From positions 7,750,001 to 7,814,000 of the forward strand of contig JASJZC010000007.1 in NCBI GenBank assembly GCA_037178855.1: a stretch of 64,000 bases of DNA, given 5' to 3'. The translations under genes and the position numbers were made by a program. The notes below the pieces were generated by a model that worked only from the letters and a program-made list of their open reading frames with translations, was not told the origin of the DNA and searched no databases. Shown piece after piece: positions 12,570-24,879 of the stretch. Numbering within the stretch: position 1 is the stretch's first letter; every line of letters begins with the position of its first letter. The DNA comes from Oscheius sp. JU75. Its lineage: Eukaryota > Nematoda > Chromadorea > Rhabditida > Rhabditidae.

Positions 12570-14005
12570 ATGATTTAATGAGTTTCGGACTAATCATGAA
12601 AGGATTCCCATGTCTGTGCTTGTAAATCAAATCTAATTGGGCGGGAAAGTCTTGTAAATGGAGGCTGAAGACATCAATCATTATTGTCGTAGGTAGGAGA
12701 GCTATTCACCGACTATATCTCGCGGATATTTTCTCGTAACTGGATAAGGGATGACTGCGCATTGTGCAAAAGGTCACACGAAGGATTAAGAATGTTGCTC
12801 AAACATTCAGACATGAGATCGCCACGTTTATTAATAGTGCTCTAAGAACTTCAGAGACAAAATGTGAAATTGATTGAAACTATTAAGTAGATGAAAACGC
12901 CGTGTAACAAATAGGCGAGCAAATGGTATGACTACTTTCTTTTATAGTGAGAAAGACATATCGACAACGACACAGTGACATACAAATGCCCTTAGGTTCT
13001 GGTCAGAAAATATATCCCAAATCAAACATTCAAACGAGCAATCTCTGTGTGAGCCGTCATAACCTAATGAATGGGGTCATCCGTGCTGTCAAGGCGAATT
13101 ACCTTTGGCACCGAATACTTGGCACCTTACTTGCTGAGATTGCTCATTGACCAGTTAATCACCAGTGGATTATAGGGAAGATAAGTTTTCACAACGTTGC
13201 AGTGACCCTTATATCTAGCGGTCCAGATCAAAACTGGTTAACCATTGTCAGAAACAAAACGTCCCAACTTCGAATTAGCAAAATCTTTGCAATCTTCAAC
13301 TACCACCGGGCAAGCTATTTGTGTACTGAAGGATGTTTTTCCGCGCGATTACTTAACCGATGTAATTCATTCACGTAAGAGTGTTGATTCAGGTTTACGT
13401 GAACAAACAAAACTACCGATTGAAAAGCAGGCCTCTGGTGTGTATATAAGGCGGGTCGTGATCTCTCCCAAAACAGCTAATGTTCTTTGCAGACCCTTCA
13501 ATCAGTTATACTTTTATTTGTTTGTCAATTGGTTCAACTATCCAAAGTTTAAGCAAACACGCAACTCTCTCCCCGTTCTCATTTTTCAGTCCTCCTCCAC
13601 ATTCCTTTAGTGATGGACGTCGCGTCGCTCATTTCTTTTTGCCCAGATTCTAATTAGCGGCAAGATGTTTGTATGCGAGTTTTGGCGCGAAAATGGTCAG
13701 AGGAGGCGGGCCACGCCCCCGACTTGGCCAACACGTCTGTGTCATTCAGCCTCGCAACCGGCATGCAGCACCCAGTCGTCCTTCTACCAGTTATACAGCT
13801 CTGTTGAAGGTTAAGGTTCATTCTAATTCGGCTGGGTCATTGTCTGTTTGATAGTACTATGACACTGCTGCGAATTGGGATGATTCCTTCATCCATTAAA
13901 AGCTGCCTCGTCTTCTTTTCTACTTGCGCAGCTCACTTTCTATATTTACCAGGTAACAGTAAATAAAATATTGACCAGAATGTACAGAAAAAATAGACTA
14001 TCTCG
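12570..14005. other. Intergenic sequence with a TATA-like motif
   Basis: No gene could be supported. TATATAAGG occurs near 13443 on the plus strand, but no coding exon follows within several kilobases, so a promoter role is only a possibility. Confidence 0.35.
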
Positions 14006-14009
14006 TTTT

Positions 14010-15403
14010 CTAGAACAAAAATCGGAACAGTTTCTTGGTCCTCCTTCTGTTCAGTTCCTCGGCAAACTCTTGTAGTTCTCGGCGAATAATTGGATGGACC
14101 CTCAAAGGTTGATCATGTTCTGCAAATAAAAAAATCGATTGAGACCTTGATCGCTTTCCCCCACATGCTCTGTTGGGAGAGAGAGGGTGCTAATCGCAAC
14201 ATTGAATGGCAGCAGCCGTGGTTCTACCAATCAATATCGGGGGCACCTACACACTCAAAAACGGCCCGGTGTTCAAACGAAAAACCGCCGATCGCAACAT
14301 TTGTCTGATATTGGTTGAGTCTTAGTCTCGAGCGCAACTGCCGTGTTCCTACGATTGTTTGTGGTGAAAACAACCAAAAACAAGAATCCGTATAATGAAC
14401 ACCGTGACATTAGAAAAACTGTTGATACTTGTCGTGTAGTTTTGTTTACTTACGGGGACGACTCATCCGACGTAGCACGCGGCGTGCCGCCTTGCTAAGA
14501 CCCCTCATCTCCTGTTCCCTTGCCTTCAGAACACGTCGTCTCTTTGTTGCCCAAGTGTTATAGTCTTCCAATTGCTTCGAGGTCAGGACAGAAACGGCCA
14601 ACGTTTGGATCTGAAAATTGCTGATGCTCATGTCTGTACGGTCGGTCGTCAATTAATAAATCCTCGTTTCGCTGCACTATCGACTCTTTGCAGAATCATG
14701 AGGGCAGAAAACTGCCCGGCTTACAAGAGCGAACGCAACTTTTTATCGCGTGCAGTCTTGTGATTATGGGGCCGTAAAACTAATGAGAGTTGAAAACTGC
14801 TCACCTTGTGTGTTCTTAGACCCTCACTGGGAATATTGTCGTCGTTCCAGATTTTCTCGAACTGAGCCTTGACATTAGGAGAAGCAGATTTCAAGAATGG
14901 AGCACGACCAACATTGTCAAACTGCATCATAGCTACGTCGTCGATTGTTGTCTGAAACTCGAATCTTCAAGTTTTATCCATATTTAACCTGGTCAAGGTA
15001 GTCCGCATCGGTATTCGAAGTGAACTTCGACGAAGACGATCGTCCCTTCCCAGCCGTGCTCGAGCTCACTGGCTCTGGCTTGAAAGCCTGGTCCTCGTAG
15101 TCATTGACGACAGTCTTCGATCCCCCAGAGCTATTACCTGCCTCATTTCCGAGCTCTGATAGAAAATACGAATTCGAAAACGTCGAATGCTTGACTAAAC
15201 CTGATTCGAGGGATGCTAATACACCGAGGACGTCATTTTGAACAAGAAGCTCTTTGTCACATGCTGTGCCACGTCTCCATGTCTTCCTGGAAGGAAAAGT
15301 TCACTGGCGAGGAAAACAATCTTTCCTACCAAATATCTCGAATTTCTTCTTGGGCATAAATAGGAAGTGAGTCGATATTATCGGGAACTCCGCATTTGGT
15401 GCT
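14010..15403 (-). CDS. SXP/RAL-2-like (DUF148) protein, 5' end missing
   Basis: Six exons on the minus strand (15403-15330, 15286-15201, 15155-14989, 14951-14805, 14610-14454, 14119-14010) splice in frame to a TAG stop. The first recognised exon begins after a TTTTAG acceptor and reads STKCGVPDNIDSLP, so the start and any signal peptide lie upstream and were not found. Two segments resemble each other and the nematode SXP/RAL-2 (DUF148) pattern: LPIYAQEEIRDIWKTW near the start and APFLKSASPNVKAQFEKIW in the middle. Between them is a low-complexity Ser/Gly/acidic linker. The C-terminal third is very basic (many Arg and Lys), which is unusual for secreted members of the family. Known SXP/RAL-2 proteins are small nematode-specific secreted antigens of uncertain function, so I infer none here. 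The family call rests on pattern only. Confidence 0.6.
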
Positions 15404-15409
15404 CTAAAA

Positions 15410-16800
15410 TAACGAGGTAACAAAAACTAGCTATGCAAATTAGGTCTATAAAAGTGTTTGCAGCATCAACATATTTTCTATCTTTTACATTGGTCGAATG
15501 TTAAAGGTTTAGGCTGAAAAAGATACAAAACCATGAATTGTGGGTGATTTTCGATACTGCGCAGTGGTCAGCAATCAGAATTCAGACAGAAAGCTTCAAT
15601 TAACAGATAGCAAAATAAAATCGGTACCTTCAACGCCTCGGTAAGAGCGAAGAGAACGACGACCAAAAAGACAGGCCACATCAGCTATCGTCTGAATGGC
15701 AAAAGAGCGGCCAACTAGGAGGCCCGATAGAGAGATCCAAGCTTGGGAGCCACAATTAGCCGAAACAGGTAGGCTATAAGCGAGGAGGGCAGAAGAAGAG
15801 GAGACCTGTCCCAGATTCCGGTTACTCGATGACATAACTGCAACCCAAGGCCGTTCAAAGCCTCCTTCCCAGGTCCTCGAGCTTTACAGACAAGCGGAGA
15901 AAGTGCGCGAGTCTGGCCCACCCCAGGAACTGGCCCTATTTGGCACTTGAACTGAAAAAAAGTCAAAAGCAATTTGCCGCACATCGCTTACGCGCGCTCG
16001 CGTGCGCGTCTTCCGATTTTCCCCAAGGGTGCCACGGGCTAAAAAGATCGTTAAACTCTCGATTGTTCGCGAAAGATGTGATACTGTATGTGTGCAAAAG
16101 CGTACGAAAGGAAAGAAGTTGCCAGCCAGATCAGGCATTTCGTTCACACGCTCGTCGTGCGCTGATGAAATTGGCGAACATTCGAATCGAACGGCCTAGT
16201 CCAAGGTGGAACATCGGCGACGAAAGTTTACAGATTCTCTGCTGGATTGCAGCTAAAGTTGAAAAACAAGATTCATACATGTACTTTTAGAGAAGATGAC
16301 TTGTAAGAGCTTCGTTTTACCTGAAACTGCATAGATGCCTTAAATATATTTGGATATAAATTTTACGGGTATCTAACGGTTTAATAACCCCGAGCTCAGA
16401 AAATGTTGATCTGTATAGAAGCGGCATAAAGATATCACTGAGATGTTGTCTCTTAACATCAAAGTAGTTTGATGAAAAAATGAAGTCCAATTGCAGTGTG
16501 GAGAAAACATGCCTAAGCAGCTTAGTAATCCGGTGACTGTAAAATCTCATATTCCACTGACAAGTTCTATAGAAAAGCAACCTAAAAGCTTCTTTTCAAG
16601 TGCGCTAATCACACATTTTCGCTTTCATTGCATGCTATTTTTTCACCAATACTTTTCCTATCAAAACTTCCAACTGTTTATCTGAACAGCTGTGCAAACG
16701 AGCAGCATTCACACAACATAAACTTTGCTCCCCTCTGGCTAGTACTCTATAGTCTACATTACGTCTGAAACACGTATTGGTAGAATAGAACGCGTAAGCA
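15410..16800. other. Intergenic; probable location of missing 5' exon of the SXP-like gene
   Basis: The minus-strand SXP-like gene needs at least one more 5' exon, and candidate ATGs with hydrophobic codons exist here (for example minus strand near 15983). None has a donor in the right phase that I could confirm. No plus-strand gene is visible. Confidence 0.3.
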
Positions 16801-18500
16801 GTTTTAAAGCATTGGCCCGGTCTCGGCACCCCTTGAGGCAATCTTGTTACAGCACTATTTGTTTCGATGTGTCTTTGTTCGGACTCCAACCTGCTTCAGC
16901 ACAAACCGTCCTCTTGCCTCTGTTGTTCCCCACCTGGCAGGCTATCCAGGCGATTTTTATTCTTTTCCGCGTCGTTGTGACGTTTTTCCCGCACGTCTGC
17001 CGCTAAACAATAGTCGCAAACGGCTGCGTGTGGTCGCGCGACCGACGTTGCCGTCCGGTTTTCCGGACGTCTCACTTCCGCGCGCCAACAAAACATTCCT
17101 GCTTGCCTGGATAAACGCGCCGTCCTTCTCGTACGTGACTCCGTGTCGTCTTCCCTTTGGTGCAAGCTGGCTTCTACCTACAGTGTCATGCTTTTCCATC
17201 CCGGAAAGGGCCTCAGTAAGTTGTTTGTTTACATCTTTTTCATCGCCCCTGTACGACAACACAAACATATTTGGATCAAAACAAGCGATCCCCCAAATGT
17301 TTTGCTTCAAGACACGCTCTCAGCATTCCGTTACTGTGCATATGGCCTTCGACACTACCCTACCTGGTGGTACCATGAGTTCTTGCTTGGCGCCATCATT
17401 TACGTGGCCTTGAAGCACAATTGACGAGGTCGTAGGGTGCACAGGCACACAAGAACCCTATTAGCTAAGAGCCTACTCAATCCAATTTCAATCCAAGGAA
17501 GCAGCTGGCGTTCTTCTTTTTCTTTCTCTTTCTGATCTCCCCCTGCCAGCGCCGCGTGTGGTTCTTTGTGTTCCAGTCTGATACTTGAGTGGTGTTCCTT
17601 GGTTGGCGCGAAGCTTGATCTCGTTCTCATCTTCACTCTCACTCCCTAGCCGAGGAAGTGTCGTCTGGCACGTGAGACTGAACTCCCACGGCGCGAACTA
17701 GTCGACGGCGGTCTCGCCTTGGCACATGCTTAGTGTTCCCGCCGATGGCAGCAGCCACACTTCCAGTTTTGCCCTACGAGCGACAGACGGTTTCGCCTTG
17801 GGGCCAATCGGTCGGTCGTACTCGCTTTCTTTGTATGTGAAGCTCTTTTGTCTCGTTCTCTCTTTCTCTCTCTTATCATGCGCATTTCATCACGCCTGCT
17901 CCTTTCATCTGTGAAACTAGATGGTCTACAGTTTGATACGCAAGCCCTCATTTCCATAGTACGCTTTAACAGTCTGCGCTATCAGTGTCCCTACTTTGAA
18001 TGTCTGCTCCGCCCCATGCCCGTCTCCCACCAACAGTAGCTCATTTTCCATTCGAATTCCCCCTTTCCCTCGTCCACATGGCCCGATCGGGAAGTGTTTG
18101 GACTTTTTCCACGGGTTCATCCGTCCCCACTTTTTGTCGTTCCAGAGTGCACAACATGCTCTGCGCGGACGGCCCCGACGGCGCTTTGCGTTTCCGGTGT
18201 GACCGTCGTCCGTCCAGGGTGCCGGACCGGTTGCCGTGCACTTGTGGCCCATCCGTTGTATCCCGCCCACTCTCCCTTTCCAAGCGCACTTGTATGTTGC
18301 ACTTTCGCTAGCCCGCTTTTTAGATCCCGTTCTTGTCTGTCGTGATCCCGCCTCACATGGCAAAAGACCCCACTTGTACAAACAGACACAAAACATGTAA
18401 ACTGTTCCTTTTCTTTTCTCTTTTTTTCATGACTTCTCTCTACCTCTTCCTTCTTTTAGTTTAACGCTGGAGGGTGTCTGCCCGGACTGCGCCTTGCGCT
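16800..18500. other. GC- and pyrimidine-rich tract, possible promoter/5' leader region
   Basis: Base composition changes from the AT-leaning flanks to a CG-rich tract with many CpG dinucleotides and long CT-rich runs on the plus strand (for example 17510-17540, 18410-18450). Long overlapping open frames on both strands reflect the scarcity of A and T rather than protein. It leads directly into the coding exon at 18513, so a promoter or untranslated leader is the simplest reading. Confidence 0.35.
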
Positions 18501-18512
18501 GTTTTTCCACAA

Positions 18513-18741
18513 CCATGCAGGGTCAGGCTCATCCGTCCGGGCCTGTCGATGTGCCGGCAGCCAATTGGCAGGGCTGGAATTCGGATGGAGCCCAGGCGGT
18601 GGCCACGACCGACCCTGCTTGGAATGCAGCACTAGACCCAGTAACTTCAAGTCAGCTAGCCGCAACCTGGGCCTTGGCACTCGATCCCTTGCTCCTCTCT
18701 CAAATTCTGGCTAATCATCTACCACAAGTCCATCGAAGAGG
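18513..18741 (+). CDS. Orphan 5' coding exon (Ala/Trp/Pro-rich), partner exons unresolved
   Basis: An ATG in good context (CCACAACC before it) opens a protein-like frame starting MQGQAHPSGPVDVPA, with several Trp residues and a hydrophobic stretch, DPLLLSQILANHLP. It ends at a GTCAGT donor in phase 1. Codons favour G or C at the third position. The next acceptors in compatible phase are near 20043 and at 20406/20407. The latter would fuse it in frame to the casein kinase 1 gene as an N-terminal extension (Ala-Glu then Met-Glu-Leu-Arg). It could equally be the first exon of another transcript. I do not recognise the sequence. Confidence 0.45.
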
Positions 18742-18759
18742 TCAGTTTACATTATCTAC

Positions 18760-20396
18760 ACGATATCATAGTCGCGATAAGACGACGAGACCGTTGTTCA
18801 TTGTCTCATTTTCTCTGTCTCTCTTGAAAACAAAGAGAGATCTTGCGCTCCTCTCTATTGCAGTCTCTCTCCCATAGACCATTTTCACAATCTGTTTTCT
18901 CTTTCTTGCTTTCTATCATTCAACGGTTGCTATCAGTCGTGACTCATTCATAACTGCTTTCTGTATTGTAAGGCTCCCGTCTTTGTCCGCTGTCCTTTTT
19001 TCTCTGTTGCTCATCTCTTAGCCTTTAAAAGACCACTGACAGTTTCGATCCTTCTATTTTCTAGAAAACATAGTCAGTATTCAAATAGAGTAATTTGGCC
19101 CCATGCTCATAATTTTCCTAAAAGCGTTCTTTCCTCATTTTTGTTTTTTTTTACTATTACTTGATTTTCGCTTAAATCGTGCTTTTGGCTCAAATAGTAC
19201 ATAGAAAGTAGTTGCGGTGAATTAACAGTTCTGATGCGAAAAGGTAAATTTAGTTTGTTGTCCAGCTTTTCAGACTCAATCTTTGCATATCCAATAATCA
19301 GAATGACATAAGTTATGGAAAACCTAGGTAGTGCAATTATAATCGATATATTGTAGCTCCACTTACTCATATTCTTTTGCGTCACCAGAGTACTGAACTT
19401 TCTCACGAGCCTCTAGAGCCCTTTTCTCATTTCTAATCATTCTCCTCTACGAACCATCTAGGTTATCGTCTACCACGAATCGACGATTTTACAATCTTTC
19501 TGGCCCTGCTCTCAACAGAGGAGTCGTTATTATAAATTAGAAGGGGAAAAATTGTGAGTCATCCGCACGGTCTTTCCCGCCATTGTGCTAGAGAGAAGTA
19601 GTCTATTTTTCTTTTTGACTAGGCAACTAGGTCTCCCACAAACAGAATCTAGTTATAGCTTCGGAGACTATAGTAATTGGGGAGAGAAGGAAAGAGAGAA
19701 GCATTCACATAGCATTTGCCTTGCGGGGACCCGCACGATGAGAACCGGGTACGCGCGCACCCGGCCCTACACATACGATCGATGCCCGCGTGTAAACCAC
19801 GTCCAAGGTTACCCCCACCCCCAACCACGAACAATTGTATGCAATCTGCCTCTTTTCTGACTCGTTCTATTTCTAACTTTTTAGCCCCTTTCTTAAGAAT
19901 GTTTCGATGAGGAAAATGAGTATGTTGCACAATTGATTATTTCGCCCTCTTTTTGTGCCCACGCTGTTTGCAAAAACACGTCTTTTTTCTGGGACTTATT
20001 CCTAAGTGTTCCAGGGTGTTTGACCTTGTTTAATGATTGCTGCAGGGTTTAGCGCCGACCGGCGTGCCCTATCAAAGCGAGTTTCGAAGGCTGGGTCCGG
20101 TCCCCACCAATCGCGGCCAGACTGTTTGAATTTGGTCCGCTCTACGTCACACGAAACGTACATACAGACGTTCCCGCGCCTCTCTTTGCACTTCTTTGCC
20201 TATATTGATTTTCCTCGTCTAGAATCGGTTTCCCATCAGCATATAGCCAACCACTCTCACCGAGAGTGAGAGAGCGTCGGCCCATTAATCAATAACCGCA
20301 GGTCATATGCGCCAAATGGTCACACTCTTTCTCTCTCTCCTACTCATTCACACCAAAAGCCAGAATAGTCTATTATTTTTAGCTGATTCTACCACC
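18760..20396. other. Non-coding stretch, probable intron or intergenic DNA
   Basis: CT-rich sequence without a supported exon. A CTGCAG acceptor near 20043 is followed by an open stretch to 20269 that could be an alternative exon of the transcript starting at 18513. Its protein content is not convincing in either phase. Confidence 0.35.
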
Positions 20397-20411
20397 ATGT
20401 TTTCAGCCGAG

Positions 20412-22459
20412 ATGGAGCTGCGGGTTGGCCAAAAATTCCGTCTGGGACGGAAGATTGGTAGCGGTTCCTTTGGGGACATCTATCTCGGTGAGTAGCGCTT
20501 TTTTTTTACAGTTTTTAAAGTAACGATCCCAGGCCAAAGTATACTTAGTAGTGAAGAAGTGGCTGTGAAGTTAGAATGTGTCAAATCTAAACATCCACAA
20601 CTTCACATTGAAGCCCGATTGTACAAAGTCATGACCGGCGGAGTCGGCATCCCGGAGGTATTTTATTTTAAAGGCTCATATGACCTTCTCTTTTTTTTAG
20701 GTGAAATGGTGCGGAGTGGAAGGCGAATATAACGTGATGGTTATGGAACTACTAGGCCCCTCTTTGGAAGATCTTTTTACATTTTGTCAAAGGAAGTTTT
20801 CAATGAAGACGGTTTTATTACTAGCCGACCAGATGGTATGATCTTTCCCTTAACTTCTCCGAAAAGACATTATTTCAGATCTCCCGAATTGAGTATATTC
20901 ACGCCCGTGACTATATTCATCGAGACATCAAACCCGACAATTTTCTGATGGGGCTCGGGAAGCGAGGGAATCTAGTCTATGTAAGTCATTATGCCTTTTT
21001 GCTTCAGCCATTGCCCTCATTTTGCAGATAATTGACTTTGGTCTTGCCAAAAAGTACCGTGATACGAGGACAATGGCCCATATTGCCTATCGAGAAAACA
21101 AAAATCTGACGGGTACCGCGCGTTACGCCAGCGTGAACACGCACAGAGGAATTGGTGAGTCATTTCGCTTAGTGTTCCCCACATCCCTTTCTTCTCCTAA
21201 AGGGTGCGTCCTCGTTCCCACGCAGTGTTGCCTAGGCGCTAGACTCTTTGTTAGTCATCTGGGAACACAATATTATCGTCTTGCAGAACAATCTCGGAGG
21301 GATGATTTGGAATCTCTCGGCTACGTCTTGATGTACTTCAACAGAGGCACTTTGCCTTGGCAAGGACTGAAAGCGGCGACGAAACGGCAGAAATATGACA
21401 AAATTTCCGAGAAAAAGTGCGCCACGTCAGTCGAAGAACTCTGTGCGGGGTATCCAGGTACTTATTTGACTCTTTTCGTTTTACAACATCCTATTTAGAA
21501 GCCTTCTCCACCTACTTGAAATACTGTCGGGCGTTAGGGTTCGAAGACGTGCCGGACTATTCCCATCTAAGGCAACTTTTCCGGATGCTGTTCCATCGAA
21601 ACGCCTACTGCTACGACTACGTCTTCGACTGGAACCTACTCAAGTTTGTTGTAAGAATCTATTAGCCGCCAGAGAAGTTTAAAACAGCAGAAAAAGAAAT
21701 TTGCATGGCATCAACCATGATGCAGTGATGTGTTTTGTCCATTTTGTTTATACTTTACGCTGAATCTAGTGCGGCTATCTTAGTCTTAGAGATCTTCTGT
21801 CTGGTGGCACGTTTTGTGTTAACATTGGCTTTTTTGACAAAGTATCTTTCAGGATGGCAAAGCGTGTATCACAACCTCTCCAACAGAGTGTACCTATGTA
21901 AAATACGATACGGGTAACAAGTGAGTCCATCCTCTTATATTTTCAAGCAGTTTGCTTCAGAGTTGAACTTCAAACAGCCTCAGGCTCAGTTCTTTGTCCG
22001 AACGGAGACCGATGGTTCTACAAAGTATCTTCTGATCAATAGTCAAATCTTTTCATGTACCTATATCATCATTTTTTCACTTGTCTCCCCAATTCTTTTC
22101 TTCGCGTCAATGCCAACTCTCTTGAGTGCCTTACACTCCACTTTCGTGCACAAAAGTTACGAGTCTTTATCCAGTCCAATGACCTCTCTCGGCCAATTTT
22201 TAAAACTTTCTCTCCTCTCTCGCTCTCTCCCCAGTCTCAATGCAACTATAAGAGGTTTCCGCTATTCTGTGTGTTTCTTGAGCTTTCCCGCTTTGTCAAC
22301 ACTCACAATTCTGTTGTTTCCCCTTATATACATATATAATCACGTCATAGAACCTTCTTTTTTTGTACTTACTCACGGGTCGAGTCTCTGTCTCGTTCAT
22401 CCCGCAGGCCACGGTGCCGCAAGCCTCATTATCATGTCGTGAAAAAACATTTTTATTGA
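20412..22459 (+). CDS. Casein kinase 1 (delta/epsilon type) Ser/Thr kinase
   Basis: Exons 20412-20487, 20533-20657, 20701-20835, 20879-20980, 21028-21154, 21287-21457 and 21499-21650 encode an intact CK1 kinase domain of about 295 aa. It starts [21 protein letters not shown], the hallmark start of CK1 delta/epsilon. Visible landmarks are the glycine loop [17 protein letters not shown] (catalytic Lys), [30 protein letters not shown] and the CK1 helix LGYVLMYF. Two more exons (21853-21920, 22408-22459) can be joined in phase to give a short tail ending in TGA, about 335 aa in total; these are less certain. CK1 delta/epsilon proteins normally have a longer autoinhibitory tail. An acceptor ATGTTTTCAG sits 5 nt before the ATG, although an in-frame upstream ATG (20397) lies inside that acceptor. 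CK1 delta/epsilon act in developmental timing and Wnt or clock signalling elsewhere (C. elegans KIN-20). Confidence 0.9.
22452..22457 (-). terminator. AATAAA signal of the minus-strand gene, inside the convergent CK1 last exon
   Basis: Minus-strand AATAAA at 22457-22452 lies about 135 bases past the stop of the unidentified gene. It overlaps the proposed last codons and stop of the casein kinase gene on the other strand. Confidence 0.5.
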
Positions 22460-22589
22460 ATGAAAATTTCCTTTGTCACGCTGAGCAAGATTGAACAGAG
22501 CACCAAGGGAACGCTTCAACCGGGAAGATATGGTCCGAATTACATATTTGGTATGACACAATGGGGTGACAAGATTTTTCTTTTGCTTC

Positions 22590-24873
22590 TTAGGGATAGC
22601 ACTTGATTTTGGCCACAATTTCAGCCGCAGACCTGGTACCTGATTTACCTCGGTTGGCCAAGTCGATAGATTGTGGAACGAGCTGCGTAGCGATGAAGTC
22701 CTTTGCATCTCGCCAGACACGAGCCTGTAAAGTTTGCAATAGTATGGTTTCCTTATGGCCTGAACACAAATAACAGTTGCTGCTCGCAACAAAAAATGAT
22801 GAAACATGCCTTCGTCACAAAAGAAGTTGTAACTACAAGCTACAAAAAAGCACTTACTTGTTTCTTAGCCGCATGAATTATAGCCTGCTCGGTCTTGGTT
22901 CTCGAGTAACGGTCGATGGTCGAGTCTAGGGCTTGGCTGATTGCCGTCAGCAGCACCTGGTGTTCCTTTTTCTGAAAGCGACGAAATGTTTTTCTTTCTC
23001 TTTCTGCGAAAACATCGAGACTAGGCGTCGAAAAGATACAAGTCTGACGTACATAGATATGCCCGATAGGGGCTTCCGTTTCGTCGTCACTCGGACCGAC
23101 CGGCTCAAGAATTTCCACACTCCTCGTCGAATGTTGTGGTTTCTGAAACTGGGTCGAGATTATTTTGATTAGTGCTAGACAAAGAACATATATAGGTGGC
23201 ATTTTTTCGTATGCTCTCATCATTAATTCATCTTTATGAGGAAGAAGAGTGCGCATAACATTTTGGCCCAAGAATATTATCTCTTTTTCTTCCCTAGAAG
23301 GTTGAGTACAAAGGAGCATGTTCCAAAAGTTTACGTAGGTGCAGCAGGTGGCGTCACAAAAAAATCTTCCGCAAATACGGCAGTTCAGTCAGGATTAAGG
23401 CGCCCATTCATGATTGGCTTGAGAAAGGGGGCAAAGAAGATAACGCCAGACTCAGTAACAGCTAATCGCTGACTCACTATTGTCTGAGTAGCCATGTCCT
23501 TGGTTGCCGTGCTCAGCTTTCTAGATGGAGATCGAGGTGTATCACCCATATCGGATTCCGAGCTGGTATCTACTGCCTCCCTGGCCGATTGTGATCTGAA
23601 TCCATTGTTACAGACAAAATTTCCATAAGGTACCTCGGCGGCGGAGGGGCATCCAAATACTCCAAAGTAGTCTTCGTTGGTCTGTTTCTATTAATGATCA
23701 CTCCGTTCTGGCGCATTCCCAATTCCGCGAATGTGCGACGCTCTAAGATCCCGGAAATGTAAATTAAGCAGACCCGTATATACCTGGCTGAGTTCCTGTG
23801 ATATGGTCATTTAGTCGACGAGAAGAAGGACGAGTCCGTATCGAGGATTCCGATGAATCGGAAGCGGGTATGGACATTGCCTGCTTGGCTTGCTGCTCGA
23901 CTAAAATCAGGACGTTTTCTGTCCAAAAATGTGATTACTGTAGTCAACTATGTCCTTTTCCTTAGTTTTCTTGTTCCTAGGCGACGTCGAATTCAAAATG
24001 GGAAGTCTTTCTCGGCGCGGTGACTTCCTCGGACCTGAAATATAGCCTATTGCCTATTTCCGTCCCAAACTGACGTAGTACTACACTAATGTTACTCTAC
24101 TCGTGACGCAAAGAATGTCTATCACGCACCTTTTTCGACTCCGTTCTCCTCGTAGCCATCTCCAGCGGGCGAGATCAACAACATTCTAAATAAGGAAGAT
24201 TCGTGTTATACAATCTGAAAAAGACTTACTTTCCGGGTAGCAAAGAAGGTAGATGATTGGCTGTCACTCGATTGAGCATGACGGCTGTTGTCTGTTCGAC
24301 CGGTCTGTAAGCAAAAAGCATGATCAGTGGGAAGATTTTCAACGGGATTAGTAGGTAATATTTTGACGCAAATGACAAGCGCCATGATTCGTCTTTTGAA
24401 CAGAAAAAGTGCTGAGTGATTACAGGCGCAGTACAAGGATGAAGTTCTTGCTGTGAGTAAGATACAGCATTTATTCACAGAGGCAAGAGTTTGAAGACCT
24501 CGCGCAGCGCGTGCGTGAATGCATTAGATCAAGCTGACCTGCATACTTGGCAAAATGACCCCTTTTGTGTAAATATTCAAGATCAATAACCCCAAGTTAT
24601 CGCAGTAAATACTCCGAGACCAAAGATGGGTATGTGCAAGAACAGGACTTCCTCATTTGACCAGCTCGTCTGACAGGAAATTCGCATTTTTTGCTGGCTC
24701 TGCACAGAACACAGATGAACTTACGCGTGAAAGTGTTTGTAACGATTAACACCCTTCACATCGGGTATAAATCGGGCCCGAATGATGGCATTGTCCGTCG
24801 TGGTCTGCTTCTCAAAAGCAGCTATTCTGTCACGGACACTGGCGATCGTGGCCTTAGGCATTGATGGAGCCAT
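22590..24873 (-). CDS. Unidentified ten-exon gene
   Basis: Exons 24873-24725, 24304-24230, 24185-24130, 24034-23949, 23895-23784, 23742-23634, 23595-23478, 23142-23053, 22971-22858 and 22724-22590 give one frame from MAPSMPKATIASVRDRIAAF to a TAA after AKIKCYP. The product is about 310 aa, hydrophilic and Ser/Arg-rich in the middle (SESSIRTRPSSRR), with RTFAELGMRQNGVIINRNR and APPPPR motifs. The last two exons read like an alpha-helical segment (HQVLLTAISQALDSTIDRY, then ARVWRDAKDFIATQLVPQ). No signal peptide, membrane segment or known domain is evident. The boundary between exons 4 and 5 is weak, relying on a GTTGAC donor. A TTTCAG acceptor lies 5 nt before the ATG. It is convergent with the casein kinase gene and divergent from the Gly-rich gene. 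I do not recognise it; a regulatory or scaffold role is only a guess from its disorder. Confidence 0.65.
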
Positions 24874-24879
24874 ACAATC

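Noticed and set aside
13438-13452. TATA-like box on the plus strand
   Set aside because: No transcription unit on that strand can be tied to it.
16844-17413. Plus-strand 189-codon frame in the GC-rich tract
   Set aside because: Overlaps long frames in other phases and on the other strand, and the amino-acid content looks random; explained by low A/T content.
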